DNA of 64,000 nucleotides from Devosia sp. 66-14 (GCA_001899085.1 MKVB01000006.1:208611-272610), one strand, 5' to 3'. Shown: positions 25,461 to 34,377, numbered from the stretch's first letter. The notes: generated by a model not told the origin, from the sequence alone. Numbers and translations: made by a program.

Positions 25461-26348
25461 ATGGTGACGACAATGCTCCGCCTCATCGCTGCAATGCTGA
25501 TCGGCTTAACCCTGAGCGTCATGCCGGCTTTTGCCGCGACCAAGGTGACGGTCAACGGCGTGCCGATTTCGGATATCGAGATCGCCCAGCGCACCAAACT
25601 GCTGGCGCTCGAAGGCGGCGGCGGCACCAAGAAGGCGATGGAGCAGTTGATCGACGAGCAGCTGCAGATCCAGGAAGCCAAGCGGATGAACATCGTCATC
25701 TCCGACCAGCAGGTCGATGACGCGTTCCAGCAGGTCGCCCGCAACATCAAGGTGTCGACCGACAAGCTGCGCCAGATCCTGCAGCAGGCCGGCGTCAACA
25801 TGGACACCATGCGGGCCCGCCTGCGCGCCGCCATCGCCTGGCAGCAGGTCAGCGGCATGGTGGTCGCCTCGCGCGTCAAGGTGTCGGACCTCGACCTCGA
25901 GAAGGCTGCCGAAGCCAAGCTCGACCAGGCCTCGAGCTATGACTACATCCTCAAGGAAATCCTGTTCATCAGCACGGCAGGCAATGCCTCGGCCCGCACC
26001 GGCCAGGCCAACAAGTACCGCGCAGCGTTCAAGGGCTGCGACAGCGCCGTGCAGGTGTCGCTGAACTTTACCGACGCCGCGGTGCGCGACATGGGCCGCC
26101 GCCACGCCACGCAGTTGCCGGACGCCCTGGCCAGCGAGCTGGCCAAGCTGAACGTCGGCGGCATCACCAAGCCGCGCGTCACCGAAGCCGGCGTGTCGAT
26201 GCTGGCGGTCTGCGCCAAGAACGAGGCGCGCGACACCACGTTCCTCAAGAACAAGCTGCGCAACGAGCAGGGCAGCGAGGCGATGAAGACCGAGGCCGAG
26301 AAGTTCAAGGCCGAGCTGCGCCAGAAGGCCAAGATCATCTACAGCTAA
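25461..26348 (+). CDS. SurA-like periplasmic chaperone
   Basis: 295 residues. The start is the ATG at 25461 (a second ATG at 25473 is possible). A signal peptide (LIGLTLSVMPAFAA) is followed by a SurA-type N-terminal domain: VNGVPISDIEIAQRTKLL, EQLIDEQLQIQEAKRMNIVISDQQVDDAF, RARLRAAIAWQQV. The C-terminal part lacks an obvious complete parvulin PPIase core, so it may be a chaperone only. SurA helps fold outer-membrane barrels including LptD, which fits its place directly after lptD. Confidence 0.85.
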   Translation: MVTTMLRLIAAMLIGLTLSVMPAFAATKVTVNGVPISDIEIAQRTKLLALEGGGGTKKAMEQLIDEQLQIQEAKRMNIVISDQQVDDAFQQVARNIKVSTDKLRQILQQAGVNMDTMRARLRAAIAWQQVSGMVVASRVKVSDLDLEKAAEAKLDQASSYDYILKEILFISTAGNASARTGQANKYRAAFKGCDSAVQVSLNFTDAAVRDMGRRHATQLPDALASELAKLNVGGITKPRVTEAGVSMLAVCAKNEARDTTFLKNKLRNEQGSEAMKTEAEKFKAELRQKAKIIYS

Positions 26349-26361
26349 CGGAGTGTTGCCG

Positions 26362-26383
26362 GCCCGGCGGGAAAACGCCGGGC
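26362..26383 (+). terminator. Strong stem-loop after the surA-like gene
   Basis: The perfect 8-bp stem GCCCGGCG / CGCCGGGC has the 6-nt loop GGAAAA, starting 13 nt after the stop codon. Only TTCGCG follows, so there is no proper uridine run. Confidence 0.5.
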
Positions 26384-26417
26384 TTCGCGACAGTTTGGCT
26401 TAGCAAGTCCATGTCAG

Positions 26418-26446
26418 GAGCCGTTCGGCGCCAGGTCGAACGGCTC
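26418..26446 (+). promoter_or_regulatory. Second stem-loop between surA-like gene and pdxA
   Basis: Perfect 10-bp stem GAGCCGTTCG / CGAACGGCTC with a 9-nt loop, 62 nt before the pdxA start. It follows the previous stem-loop by 34 nt; role unclear (second terminator, mRNA-stability element or protein site). Confidence 0.5.
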
Positions 26447-26508
26447 TAGGTCAGTCGGCAGCGACGGACCGGGGCGGCGCCGCTGCGACGCGAACATACG
26501 AGGACATC

Positions 26509-27537
26509 TTGGCCGACACCCACCAGCCGCTTGCCGTCAGCATGGGCGAACCCGCGGGCATCGGACCCGACCTGGTCCTGCGCCTCTACGCCAGGCGCGC
26601 CGAACTCGGGCTGCCCCCCTTCATCGTCTATGGCCACATCGATTTCCTGCGCGCCCGCGCCGCGCGCCTGCGGCTGCCGATCGCGCTGACCGAGAGCACC
26701 CCACTCGACGCAGGCGCGCATTTCGACGAGGCGTTGCCGATCGTGCATGTCGACGGGCTGGTGCCCGACAAGCCGGGCGAGCCTACGCCGCTGTCGGGCA
26801 AGGTGGTGATCGAGTCGATCTCCCGCGCGGTGGAGGCGAGCCTCACCGGGGAATGCCGCGCCATCGTTACGGCGCCGATCCACAAGGCGGCGCTCTACTC
26901 GGCAGGTTTCAAGTATCCGGGCCATACCGAGTTCCTCGCAGCGCTCTGCGCGCAAGGCGAGTCAGTTCCCACGCCGGTGATGATGCTGGCGCACGAGGCC
27001 TTGCGGGTCATCCCGGCGACGATCCATGTGCCGATCCGTGCGGTGCCGGCGCTCGTGACGTTCGAACTGGTGGTCACCACCGGACGGATCGTCGCGCACA
27101 GCCTGCGCACCCGCTTCGGCATTGCCGAGCCGCGGATCGGCTTTGCCGGGCTCAACCCGCACGCCAGCGAGGGCGGCAATATCGGCACCGAGGACTATGA
27201 CACCGTCGGCCCGGCCATCGCGCATCTGCAGCACGAGGGGATCCTGGCCGAAGGCCCGATGCCTGCCGACACGCTGTTCCACCTGCCGCACTGGCGGAAG
27301 TACGACGCCGTGGTCGCGATGTATCACGACCAGGCGCTGATCCCGATCAAGACCGTGGCGTTCGACCAGGCGGTGAACGTGACGCTCGGCCTGCCGATCG
27401 TCCGCACCTCGCCTGACCATGGCACCGCCTTTGACCTGGCAGGAACCGGCAAGGGCTCTGACGCGAGCTTCCTCAATGCGATCCGGCTGGCCGATGAGCT
27501 GACCGGCGGCGTGGCGCAACGGGCGGCGGCGCAGTAG
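26509..27537 (+). CDS. pdxA: 4-hydroxythreonine-4-phosphate dehydrogenase
   Basis: 342 residues from a TTG start at 26509 behind GAGGAC. Motifs of PdxA are intact: VSMGEPAGIGPDLVL, TAPIHKAALYSAGFKYPGHTEFLA (metal-binding histidine in GHTEF), GLNPHASEGGNIG and YHDQALIPIK, TSPDHGTAFDLAGTG. It oxidises 4-phosphohydroxy-threonine with NAD for pyridoxal 5'-phosphate synthesis, using zinc or magnesium ions. The pdxA-rsmA neighbourhood is classic, but here a DUF305 gene on the opposite strand separates them. Confidence 0.95.
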   Translation: MADTHQPLAVSMGEPAGIGPDLVLRLYARRAELGLPPFIVYGHIDFLRARAARLRLPIALTESTPLDAGAHFDEALPIVHVDGLVPDKPGEPTPLSGKVVIESISRAVEASLTGECRAIVTAPIHKAALYSAGFKYPGHTEFLAALCAQGESVPTPVMMLAHEALRVIPATIHVPIRAVPALVTFELVVTTGRIVAHSLRTRFGIAEPRIGFAGLNPHASEGGNIGTEDYDTVGPAIAHLQHEGILAEGPMPADTLFHLPHWRKYDAVVAMYHDQALIPIKTVAFDQAVNVTLGLPIVRTSPDHGTAFDLAGTGKGSDASFLNAIRLADELTGGVAQRAAAQ

Positions 27538-27547
27538 GGCACCGTCG

Positions 27548-27570
27548 ACGGGCCGCCGCAGGCGGCCCGT
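27548..27570. terminator. Bidirectional terminator-like hairpin between pdxA and the DUF305 gene
   Basis: Perfect 10-bp stem ACGGGCCGCC / GGCGGCCCGT with a 3-nt loop between two convergent genes, 10 nt after pdxA. No uridine run on either side. Confidence 0.6.
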
Positions 27571-27584
27571 CCGCTCCGATATGG

Positions 27585-28019
27585 CTATTGCGGCTGCTTT
27601 TCCAGCCAGGCCCGCATGTCGGCGATTTCCTTTTCCTGGGCGGTGATCACCGCCTGCGCCATCTCCCGGACCCACGGGTCATCGCCATGCTTCAGTTCGG
27701 CCTTGGCCATGTCGATGGCGCCCTGGTGGTGCGGGATCATCGAGCAGACGAACGCCACATCGATATCGCTGGCTGTGCCGCCGGCCATCATATCGGTGTT
27801 CATCGCATCCATACCGGCCATCAGATCGGCGTGGGCCGGCGATGCGCCCTGATCATGTTGCATGGCCATGGGCGCTGCCGCGGCCGGAGCATTGGCGAGG
27901 CAGATCGGCGGCAGGCCCGCAGCAGGGGCGGCGGCGCCGTGGCCGGCATGGCTCTCCTGCGCGACGGCCGGAAGGGTTAGCGCCAGCAGCAGGGCGGCGG
28001 CAACAACGGACTTGTGCAT
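27585..28019 (-). CDS. DUF305 (CopM-type) periplasmic protein
   Basis: 144 residues from the ATG at 28019. A signal peptide ([15 protein letters not shown]) leads to a His/Met-rich linker ([32 protein letters not shown]) and then the DUF305 core: [23 protein letters not shown]. The HHQGAIDMA block is the family signature. Relatives such as CopM bind copper, and the histidine and methionine runs fit metal binding here. It lies antisense between pdxA and rsmA, so it looks inserted into an otherwise conserved run. Its own promoter must be in 28020-28144. Confidence 0.88.
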   Translation of the reverse strand: MHKSVVAAALLLALTLPAVAQESHAGHGAAAPAAGLPPICLANAPAAAAPMAMQHDQGASPAHADLMAGMDAMNTDMMAGGTASDIDVAFVCSMIPHHQGAIDMAKAELKHGDDPWVREMAQAVITAQEKEIADMRAWLEKQPQ

Positions 28020-28144
28020 CTTGGTCTCCTTGGACGTCTCCGCCCCGAGCAGGGGGCGGCCATGTCCTCGTTCCTGCACCTTCCCACCATGGCAAGGTCA
28101 AGCGCCCATTTGCCTTCCCCGCTAAATCCGCTATCCCCGGTGCC

Positions 28145-28975
28145 ATGCAGATCGACAACCTTCCCCCGCTTCGCGAGATCATCGCCGCGCATGACCTGAG
28201 GGCCAGAAAGGAGCTCGGGCAGAACTTCCTGCTCGATCTCAACCTGACGGCGCGCATCGCGCGGGTCGCCGGCCCGTTGCAGGCCGCAACCGTGATCGAG
28301 GTCGGGCCCGGCCCAGGCGGGCTGACGCGGGCGCTGCTGGCTGAAGGCGCGAAGAAAGTCATCGCCATCGAACGGGATGAGCGCACCCTGCCCGCCCTGG
28401 CACAGATCGCCGAAGCCTATCCCGGGCGGCTGGAGGTGATCTCCGGCGACGCGCTGGAGGTCGATTACGCGGCGCTGGCCGACGGCCCTACCCGCATCGT
28501 TTCGAACCTGCCCTACAATATCGGCACCGAGCTGCTGACCCGCTGGCTCACGGTCGAAAGCTGGCCGCCGTTTTTCGAGAGCCTGACGCTGATGTTCCAG
28601 CGTGAGGTGGCCGAGCGCATCGTCGCCAAGCCGGGCGACAACCATTACGGCCGGCTCGGCGTGCTGTGCGGCTGGCGCACCGATGCGCGGATCGCCTTCA
28701 ACGTCGGTCGCGAAGCGTTCACCCCACCGCCAAAGGTCACCTCCAGCGTGGTGCACCTCAAGCCAAAGCCGACCGATGACGGCGTCGCCGTGCGCGACCT
28801 CGAAGCGGTGACCCGGGCGGCGTTCGGGCAGCGCCGCAAGATGGTGCGCCAGAGCCTCAAATCGCTCGGCGTGCCCATGGAGCCCCTGCTGGCCGCCGCC
28901 GAGCTCAGGGGCGACGAGCGCGCCGAGGTGTTACCGGTCGAGACGTTCCTGAAGCTGGCGCGGGCGCGGCGCTGA
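28145..28975 (+). CDS. rsmA: 16S rRNA (adenine1518/1519-N6) dimethyltransferase
   Basis: 276 residues. ATG 28145 chosen because KsgA/RsmA proteins begin with a short leader before KELGQNFL, here [18 protein letters not shown]-binding [12 protein letters not shown] (near residue 53), motif [12 protein letters not shown] and the C-terminal [12 protein letters not shown] and [12 protein letters not shown] are all present. It dimethylates two adenosines near the 3' end of 16S rRNA late in 30S maturation. The next gene overlaps by one base. Confidence 0.96.
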   Translation: MQIDNLPPLREIIAAHDLRARKELGQNFLLDLNLTARIARVAGPLQAATVIEVGPGPGGLTRALLAEGAKKVIAIERDERTLPALAQIAEAYPGRLEVISGDALEVDYAALADGPTRIVSNLPYNIGTELLTRWLTVESWPPFFESLTLMFQREVAERIVAKPGDNHYGRLGVLCGWRTDARIAFNVGREAFTPPPKVTSSVVHLKPKPTDDGVAVRDLEAVTRAAFGQRRKMVRQSLKSLGVPMEPLLAAAELRGDERAEVLPVETFLKLARARR

Positions 28976-29232
28976 TGGGCGGCGTGATCGCCATCGTAGT
29001 GGCGCTGCTGGCGTTCGGCATTCCGATCGCCGTGCCGCTATTCGCGCAGCGCTGGCGGACGCTGGTCCTCCTGCTGGTGCTGGGCGTGCTGTTCTTCGGC
29101 TGGGTGACCCTGGACCTCGCCGCGCCCGACGGCATCACGCAGGCACTCGGGCCGTTCACCTTCGGCCTGATGCTGTTCGGCTTCGCCGCCGGGGCGATCG
29201 CCAAGTTCGTGATGCTGTTGTCGCGGCGATAA
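28975..29232 (+). CDS. Small three-helix membrane protein
   Basis: 85 residues, three predicted membrane helices (2-20, 27-46, 62-80), with the ATG sharing one base with the rsmA stop. It is almost entirely hydrophobic with a RWR between the first two helices and a C-terminal SRR. I do not recognise a family; translational coupling to rsmA is likely. Confidence 0.6.
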   Translation: MGGVIAIVVALLAFGIPIAVPLFAQRWRTLVLLLVLGVLFFGWVTLDLAAPDGITQALGPFTFGLMLFGFAAGAIAKFVMLLSRR

Positions 29233-29249
29233 CGCGGTGCGGTGATGAC

Positions 29250-29543
29250 TCAGCCGCTGACGGTCGGGCGTGTCACCGCGCCGTCGCCGCTGATTTCGAT
29301 CTCGGCGACCGAAACGGTGCGTTTGAGGATGGCCGCCGCCTTGACCAGCAGCGCGGTCTTGATTTCCGACGGGCTCATCTTGTCATGGGTGTTGGCCCAG
29401 ACACGCAAAGTGAGGTTGTGATCGAAGATCTCGGGAGCACGCGTCTCGCGCAGCAAGACCTTCACCTTGGCCTGGGTCCGATCAGCAAAGGTCGGATGCC
29501 GATGCATCTCGTCGATGCTGCACGCTTTCACTTCGAACGGCAT
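29250..29543 (-). CDS. Conserved-looking hypothetical protein
   Basis: 97 residues from the ATG at 29543, preceded by GGGGGAC 8 nt upstream (a TTG six bases earlier is possible). Mixed alpha-beta with regular hydrophobic spacing (AKVKVLLRET, LTLRVWANTHDKMSPSEIKTALLVKAAAIL, VSVAEIEI), few low-complexity residues. No membrane segment or signal peptide, and I do not recognise the family. The opposite-strand frame across it is less protein-like. Confidence 0.55.
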   Translation of the reverse strand: MPFEVKACSIDEMHRHPTFADRTQAKVKVLLRETRAPEIFDHNLTLRVWANTHDKMSPSEIKTALLVKAAAILKRTVSVAEIEISGDGAVTRPTVSG

Positions 29544-29608
29544 GCTCAAGTCCCCCGCGAGGGTAGGTTCCGCTCAATTCCGACGTTCCGAAACTGTAGC
29601 CAAGCGAA

Positions 29609-29638
29609 CCATCCACAGATGCCAGAGGCTTATCCACA
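29609..29638. promoter_or_regulatory. Consensus DnaA box plus a degenerate box 21 bp away
   Basis: TTATCCACA at 29630-29638 is a perfect DnaA box; CCATCCACA at 29609-29617 matches seven of nine bases in the same orientation, exactly 21 bp (two helical turns) earlier. They lie in the 183-bp noncoding gap between the gmk stop and the hypothetical gene. Confidence 0.4.
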
Positions 29639-29654
29639 GGCAGCTGTCGGAAGA

Positions 29655-29673
29655 GTTAAGGTGCACCCTTAAC
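29655..29673. promoter_or_regulatory. 19-bp interrupted palindrome
   Basis: GTTAAGG-TGCAC-CCTTAAC with perfect 7-bp arms, 16 bp from the DnaA box. It contains TTAA-N9-TTAA, two bases too widely spaced for a canonical CtrA site. It could bind an unknown regulator or act as a short hairpin. Confidence 0.4.
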
Positions 29674-29726
29674 GATTTGATTGCGCCTTGATGACGCTTG
29701 GAGGCTCGCAACCCTCCGGACTCTTG

Positions 29727-30365
29727 TTAAAGAGAGTCTATCTGATCCTGCAAGTCTTTGACGAACTTATCCAATTGGATGAAGCGCGGGCGGGCGAGAC
29801 GAGCTGCTGCGAGAATAGTGCGAACGCGCGAGGTGGAATCCTCGAGATCCTCGTTGACCAGTACATAGTCGTACTCGTTGTAGTGCTGCATCTCGATGCG
29901 GGCGTTCTTCAGCCGCTTGTCGATGGTGCCGGCGCTGTCCTGCGCGCGACGCTCGAGGCGCTTGCGCAATTCCTTGATCGAGGGCGGCAGGATGAAGATG
30001 GTCACCATGTCGGGGCGGCACTTCTCGTAGAGCTGCAGCGTGCCCTGGAAATCGATGTCGAACAGGATGTCGCGGCCGGCCGACAGCCGCTCCTCGACCC
30101 GCGAACGCGGCGTGCCATAGAAATTGCCGTGGACTTCGGCGCTCTCCAGCAGCTCGCCGTCCTCGCGCATCTTCTTGAAGGTCGGCACGTCGATGAAGTG
30201 ATAGTGCTTGCCGTCGATCTCGTCGGTACGGCGGGCACGCGTGGTCACCGAGACCGACAGCGCGATGTTCGGATCATCCTCGAACAGGGCGCGGGAGATC
30301 GATGATTTGCCCGCCCCGGACGGCGAGGCGAGAACCAGCATCACTCCGCGTCGCGTGAATTCCAT
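29727..30365 (-). CDS. gmk: Guanylate kinase
   Basis: 212 residues. P-loop ASPSGAGKSSI, SVTTRARRTDEIDGKHYHFI (GMP binding), DFQGTLQL and IFILPPSIKELRKRL are all standard. It phosphorylates GMP to GDP. It is the last gene of the fabD-fabG-acpP-fabF-mltG-yicC-gmk series on this strand, with 60 nt between it and yicC. A small hairpin GACTCT/AGAGTC overlaps its stop. Confidence 0.97.
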   Translation of the reverse strand: MEFTRRGVMLVLASPSGAGKSSISRALFEDDPNIALSVSVTTRARRTDEIDGKHYHFIDVPTFKKMREDGELLESAEVHGNFYGTPRSRVEERLSAGRDILFDIDFQGTLQLYEKCRPDMVTIFILPPSIKELRKRLERRAQDSAGTIDKRLKNARIEMQHYNEYDYVLVNEDLEDSTSRVRTILAAARLARPRFIQLDKFVKDLQDQIDSL

Positions 30366-30425
30366 TCGTATTTCGTCCTTTTGCCCTGCGCATGGCGCTC
30401 GGCCGCTTCGCGGCGCTCGCCGGGG

Positions 30426-31316
30426 TCACTCGATATTCTGGACCTGCTCGCGGAGCTGATCGATCACGGCCTTCAGATCGAGGCCGATGGCTGTCAGGGC
30501 CACGTCGTTGGATTTGGAGCAAAGCGTATTCGCTTCGCGGTTAAATTCCTGTGACAGGAAGTCGAGCTTGCGACCCACCGGGCCGCCGCTCGCGAGCAGC
30601 TGGCGGGCCGCGGCAATGTGGGCGCCGAGCCGGTCCAACTCCTCGCGGATATCGGCCTTGGTGGCCAGCAGCACGGCTTCCTGCGCCAGCCGCTCGTCGG
30701 ACAGGGTCGGGCTCGCCTCGCTGAGATCGGCGACCTGCTGCCGGAGGCGGGCGAGGATGGCATCGCGACTGCGGCCGGGATGGATTTCGGCCGCCTTGGT
30801 GAGGGCAGCGATCTCGTCGATGCGCTCGGAGAGGATCGCAGCGATGCGCGCCCCCTCCTCGCGCCGTGCCGCGGCAAGGCCGGCCACCGCTTCGGCGACC
30901 GCGGTCAGGATGGCAGCGCTGAGCGCCTCTTCGTCATCGGCCGAGAGCGCGGTCTCGTGCTGCTCCAGCACACCGCGCAGAGCGAGGATGCCGTCGAGAC
31001 GCGGCTTGTCGGCGTCGAGACGACTCTCCAGCCATCTGAAGCCTTCGAGGACCGCTTCGAGCGCCTGATGGTTGACGACGACGCGGCCGCCCTCGCCTTC
31101 GCGATCGACAGTTAGCGACACTGTCAGCGAGCCGCGGGTGATCGACTTGCCGATCACCCTGCGGATTTCGGCCTCCAGCACATCGAAGCCCGCAGCCAAG
31201 CGCAACCGCAGGTCGAGGCCGCGGCCGTTGACCGACTTGATCTCGACGGTAAAGCCGACGCCCGGCAGCGCACCGGCGGCGCGGGCATAGCCGGTCATGC
31301 TGGCGAGTGGCGCCAT
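30426..31316 (-). CDS. yicC: YicC/YloC-family endoribonuclease
   Basis: 296 residues, the typical length. N-terminal SMTGYARAAGALPGVGFTVEIKSVNGRGLDLRLRL and C-terminal GRKLDFLSQEFNREANTLCSKSNDVALTAIGLDLK are the two family signatures (YicC N and DUF1732). YicC proteins are RNA endonucleases; in E. coli the family member targets a small RNA. Its ATG overlaps the mltG stop by one base, so the two are coupled. Confidence 0.93.
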   Translation of the reverse strand: MAPLASMTGYARAAGALPGVGFTVEIKSVNGRGLDLRLRLAAGFDVLEAEIRRVIGKSITRGSLTVSLTVDREGEGGRVVVNHQALEAVLEGFRWLESRLDADKPRLDGILALRGVLEQHETALSADDEEALSAAILTAVAEAVAGLAAARREEGARIAAILSERIDEIAALTKAAEIHPGRSRDAILARLRQQVADLSEASPTLSDERLAQEAVLLATKADIREELDRLGAHIAAARQLLASGGPVGRKLDFLSQEFNREANTLCSKSNDVALTAIGLDLKAVIDQLREQVQNIE

Positions 31317-32458
31317 TACTGCGCGGGCTCGACGGGTTCGCCGGCGTCCTCGGCCTGCTGGGCTTCCAGCGCTTCCTTGGCGGCCTCGGCATCGGCCTCG
31401 GCCGCTGCCTTGCGGTAGAGCGCCACGTTCTTCCGATGCTGCGCATAGGTCTCGGCGAACAGGTGCCCGTCGGACGGGCTGGCGCTCTTAGCGACGAAAT
31501 AGAGATCCTTGATCGCCGCCGGGTGGGCGACGGCGCGCAGCGCATCCTCGCCGGGATTGGCGATCGGGCCGGGCGGCAGGCCGTCGATCTGGTAGGTGTT
31601 GTACGCCGTCTTGGCCTTGAGTTCGGACGAGGTCGGGCTGCGGTTCAGCACCGCCTTGCCCTCGGTGACGCCATAGAGGACCGTCGGGTCGGTCTGCAGG
31701 CGCATGTTCTTCTTCAGCCGGTTGATGAACACGGCGGCGACCTGCGGGCGCTCGCTGGCCACACCGGTCTCCTTCTCGACGATCGAGGCCATGGTCACCA
31801 GCTCGGCCGGCGACTTGATCACCGCGTCGATGGCGGGGTCGCGGCCGGCCCAGATCTCGTCGACCTTCTTCTTCATCTCGGCCTGCATCTTTTCGAGCAC
31901 CGAGGCGCGCGTGTCGCCGGGGAAGAAATCGTAGCGCACCGCGAGCAGCGTCCCTTCGGCGGGGATCGGCACCAGCTCGCCGGTGAGGTTCGGCCCCTCG
32001 GCATTCAGCCGTTCGGCCACCTGGAACGAGGTGTCGCCGGGAATGACGTTGACGAAGAAATCGAGCGGCTTGCCCTCGGTGATCTCGGTGAGGATATCCG
32101 CCATCGAGGCATTGGGTTGCAGCGCATAGACGCCGGCCTTGATGCTGCCCTGCTTCTTGAGGCCGATCGAGCCGGCGCGGAAAATCAGCGAACTCGGGAT
32201 CAACTGGCCCTGTGGAATGAGGCCCTGCTCTTCCAGCCGTTGCGCCGTGGTGCCGATCGAGGCGCCCTTCTCGACGACAAAGTTGGTCTCGGCCTTCACT
32301 GCGCCGGGGGCATAGAACTGGTTGGCGGTGTAAAGGAAGACGCCGACGACGACGAGGATGCCGAGAACGAGCAGGGTGAGCAGCGCGTTGATGACACTGA
32401 GCAAGCCGCCGCCCCGCCGTTTCTTGCGGGCTCGTTTCTCGCTGCGCTCGTTAGCCAT
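31316..32458 (-). CDS. mltG: Endolytic murein transglycosylase MltG
   Basis: 380 residues. A basic N-terminus (KRARKKRRGGG) precedes one membrane helix (about 22-46), then the YceG/MltG domain: IVEKETGVASERPQVAAVFINRLKKNMRLQTDPTVLYG, with the catalytic glutamate in VEKE, and NTYQIDGLPPGPIANPG. It cleaves nascent glycan strands in the periplasm. The acidic Ala/Glu-rich tail (EAEDAGEPVEPAQ-like) is variable. It follows fabF by about 90 nt. Confidence 0.95.
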   Translation of the reverse strand: MANERSEKRARKKRRGGGLLSVINALLTLLVLGILVVVGVFLYTANQFYAPGAVKAETNFVVEKGASIGTTAQRLEEQGLIPQGQLIPSSLIFRAGSIGLKKQGSIKAGVYALQPNASMADILTEITEGKPLDFFVNVIPGDTSFQVAERLNAEGPNLTGELVPIPAEGTLLAVRYDFFPGDTRASVLEKMQAEMKKKVDEIWAGRDPAIDAVIKSPAELVTMASIVEKETGVASERPQVAAVFINRLKKNMRLQTDPTVLYGVTEGKAVLNRSPTSSELKAKTAYNTYQIDGLPPGPIANPGEDALRAVAHPAAIKDLYFVAKSASPSDGHLFAETYAQHRKNVALYRKAAAEADAEAAKEALEAQQAEDAGEPVEPAQ

Positions 32459-32548
32459 CGGTCGGACCTCCAGAAACGCGCACTAATCGCTTGAAAAATG
32501 ACATCAATACGAACCCGGCCGCCGCTGCGGCGTCCAGGTCCGGTTGCT

Positions 32549-33817
32549 TCAGTTCGCCTTGCGGAAGATCAGCGAGGCATTGGTGCCGCCAAAGCCGAAA
32601 GAATTCGAGAGGGCGACGTTGACCTCTTTCTTTCTGGGCGTGTGGGGAACCAGGTCGATCACCGAATTGACCGAGGGATTGTCGAGATTGATGGTCGGCG
32701 GGACGATGCTGTCGCGCATGGCGAGCAGGCAGAAGATCGCCTCGACGGAGCCAGCCGCGCCAAGCAGGTGCCCGATGGCCGACTTGGTGGAGCTCATCGC
32801 CGCCTTGGGTGCGGCATCGCCCAGCATGCGGGTCACCGAGCCCAGTTCGATCTCATCGCCGAGCGGCGTCGAGGTGCCGTGGGCATTGATGTAGTCGATC
32901 TCGGAGGGGTCGATGCCGGCGCGCTTGATCGCCATCTGCATGCAGCGGAAGCCACCATCGCCGTCCTCTGAGGGGGCGGTGATGTGGTAGGCGTCGCCGC
33001 TCAGGCCATAACCGATGACTTCGCCGTAGATCTTGGCGCCGCGGGCCTTGGCGCGCTCGTATTCCTCGAGCACGACGATGCCGGCGCCCTCGCCCATGAC
33101 GAAACCATCGCGGTCCTTGTCGTAGGGACGCGAGGCCTTCTCGGGCTGGTCGTTGAAGCCGGTGGACAGCGCGCGGCAGGCCGCGAAGCCGGCGATCGAG
33201 ATGCGGTTCACCGGCGATTCAGCGCCACCGGCCACCATAACGTCGGCATCGCCCAGCATGATGAGCCGGGCCGCATCGCCGATGGCGTGCGCACCGGTCG
33301 AGCAGGCCGTCACCACCGAGTGGTTCGGGCCCTTCAGGCCGAAGCGGATCGAGACATTGCCCGACGCCATGTTGATGATGCGGCCCGGGATGAAGAACGG
33401 GCTGACGCGGCGCGGGCCCTTCTCGTGCAGGATGATCGAGGTCTCGTAGATCCCCCCGATACCCCCGATGCCCGAGCCGATCAGCGTGCCGATGCGGTGC
33501 TTTTCTTCTTCGGTCCGAGGTTGGACGCCGGCGTCTTCGATGGCCTGCGTCGCCGCCGCCATGGCGTAGACGATAAAAGGATCAACCTTGCGTTGCTCCT
33601 TGGTGTCCATCCACTCGTCGGGGTTGAACTTGCCGTCGGCGTAGCTGCCCAACGGGATCCGGTGGGCGATCTGGCAAGCGATATCGTCGACCTGGAAGTC
33701 GTCGATGCGCTTGGCACCGCTCCTGGATGCGAGGATGTTGGCCCAGGTTGGTTCGATCCCACAGCCCAAAGGGCTGACGATCCCCATCCCGGTGACGACG
33801 ACGCGGCGCAGTTCCAT
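32549..33817 (-). CDS. fabF: Beta-ketoacyl-ACP synthase II
   Basis: 422 residues. The condensing triad is present: cysteine in VVTACSTGAHAIGD, histidines in NAHGTSTPLGD and AIGHLLGAAGSVEA. MELRRVVVTGMGIVSPLGCG is the family start. It elongates acyl chains by condensing malonyl-ACP with acyl-ACP. It lies 27 nt downstream of acpP, the universal acpP-fabF pairing. Confidence 0.97.
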   Translation of the reverse strand: MELRRVVVTGMGIVSPLGCGIEPTWANILASRSGAKRIDDFQVDDIACQIAHRIPLGSYADGKFNPDEWMDTKEQRKVDPFIVYAMAAATQAIEDAGVQPRTEEEKHRIGTLIGSGIGGIGGIYETSIILHEKGPRRVSPFFIPGRIINMASGNVSIRFGLKGPNHSVVTACSTGAHAIGDAARLIMLGDADVMVAGGAESPVNRISIAGFAACRALSTGFNDQPEKASRPYDKDRDGFVMGEGAGIVVLEEYERAKARGAKIYGEVIGYGLSGDAYHITAPSEDGDGGFRCMQMAIKRAGIDPSEIDYINAHGTSTPLGDEIELGSVTRMLGDAAPKAAMSSTKSAIGHLLGAAGSVEAIFCLLAMRDSIVPPTINLDNPSVNSVIDLVPHTPRKKEVNVALSNSFGFGGTNASLIFRKAN

Positions 33818-33844
33818 CGAAGAAGAGCCGTTAGCTGTCGGCGA

Positions 33845-34081
33845 TCAGCCGACGGCCTTGGTCAGATAGGCGACGGCGTCGCCGAAGGTCTGGATCGATT
33901 CCGCGGCATCGTCCGGGATCTCGACGTTGAACTCTTCTTCGAAAGCCATGACCAGCTCGACCTGATCGAGCGAATCCGCGCCCAGATCGTCGATGAAGCT
34001 GGCTTTATCGACGACCTTTTCCGCATCAACGTTCAGGTGTTCGACCACGATCTTGCGGACGCGATCAGCGATATCGCTCAT
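33845..34081 (-). CDS. acpP: Acyl carrier protein
   Basis: 78 residues, acidic, four-helix. The phosphopantetheine serine is in [18 protein letters not shown] near residue 37. It carries growing acyl chains in fatty acid synthesis and donates to LPS and other lipids. Its own promoter lies about 100 nt upstream, consistent with the high level acyl carrier protein needs. Confidence 0.97.
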   Translation of the reverse strand: MSDIADRVRKIVVEHLNVDAEKVVDKASFIDDLGADSLDQVELVMAFEEEFNVEIPDDAAESIQTFGDAVAYLTKAVG

Positions 34082-34180
34082 ATTTGACTTCCCTTGTTAC
34101 CAAACAGGTTGTTCGTTCGTACGCGGCCCCAGACACCGGAACTGTCCGGGCCCACCGACCTTTGCCGCCGTTCGCGACAG

Positions 34181-34209
34181 ACTGTAGGCGCGGCTTCGTA
34201 CCCTCGCAA
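34181..34209 (-). promoter_or_regulatory. Sigma-70-type promoter of acpP-fabF
   Basis: On the minus strand TTGCGA (34204-34209) and TACAGT (34181-34186) are spaced exactly 17 nt; transcription would start about 90 nt before the acpP ATG. The rest of the 296-nt gap 34082-34377 holds no gene or strong hairpin that I can see. Confidence 0.6.
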
Positions 34210-34377
34210 GTACGGGCCGAACCCGAAATCAGGGCGGAGGTAACATACTTCCCCCGCCATTGCCATATTGCGCAAGGCCCGGTTTCCCCAGCCTTCGGCT
34301 CCGATACACCTTTCTTTTGTCGCGCTCGCGAACCGCAGAAGTCTACGGCTTTTGCCGCTGGCGCTCCGACAATCGGA

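Noticed and set aside
29655-29673. CtrA binding site
   Set aside because: The two TTAA half-sites are 9 bp apart, not the 7 of the CtrA consensus.
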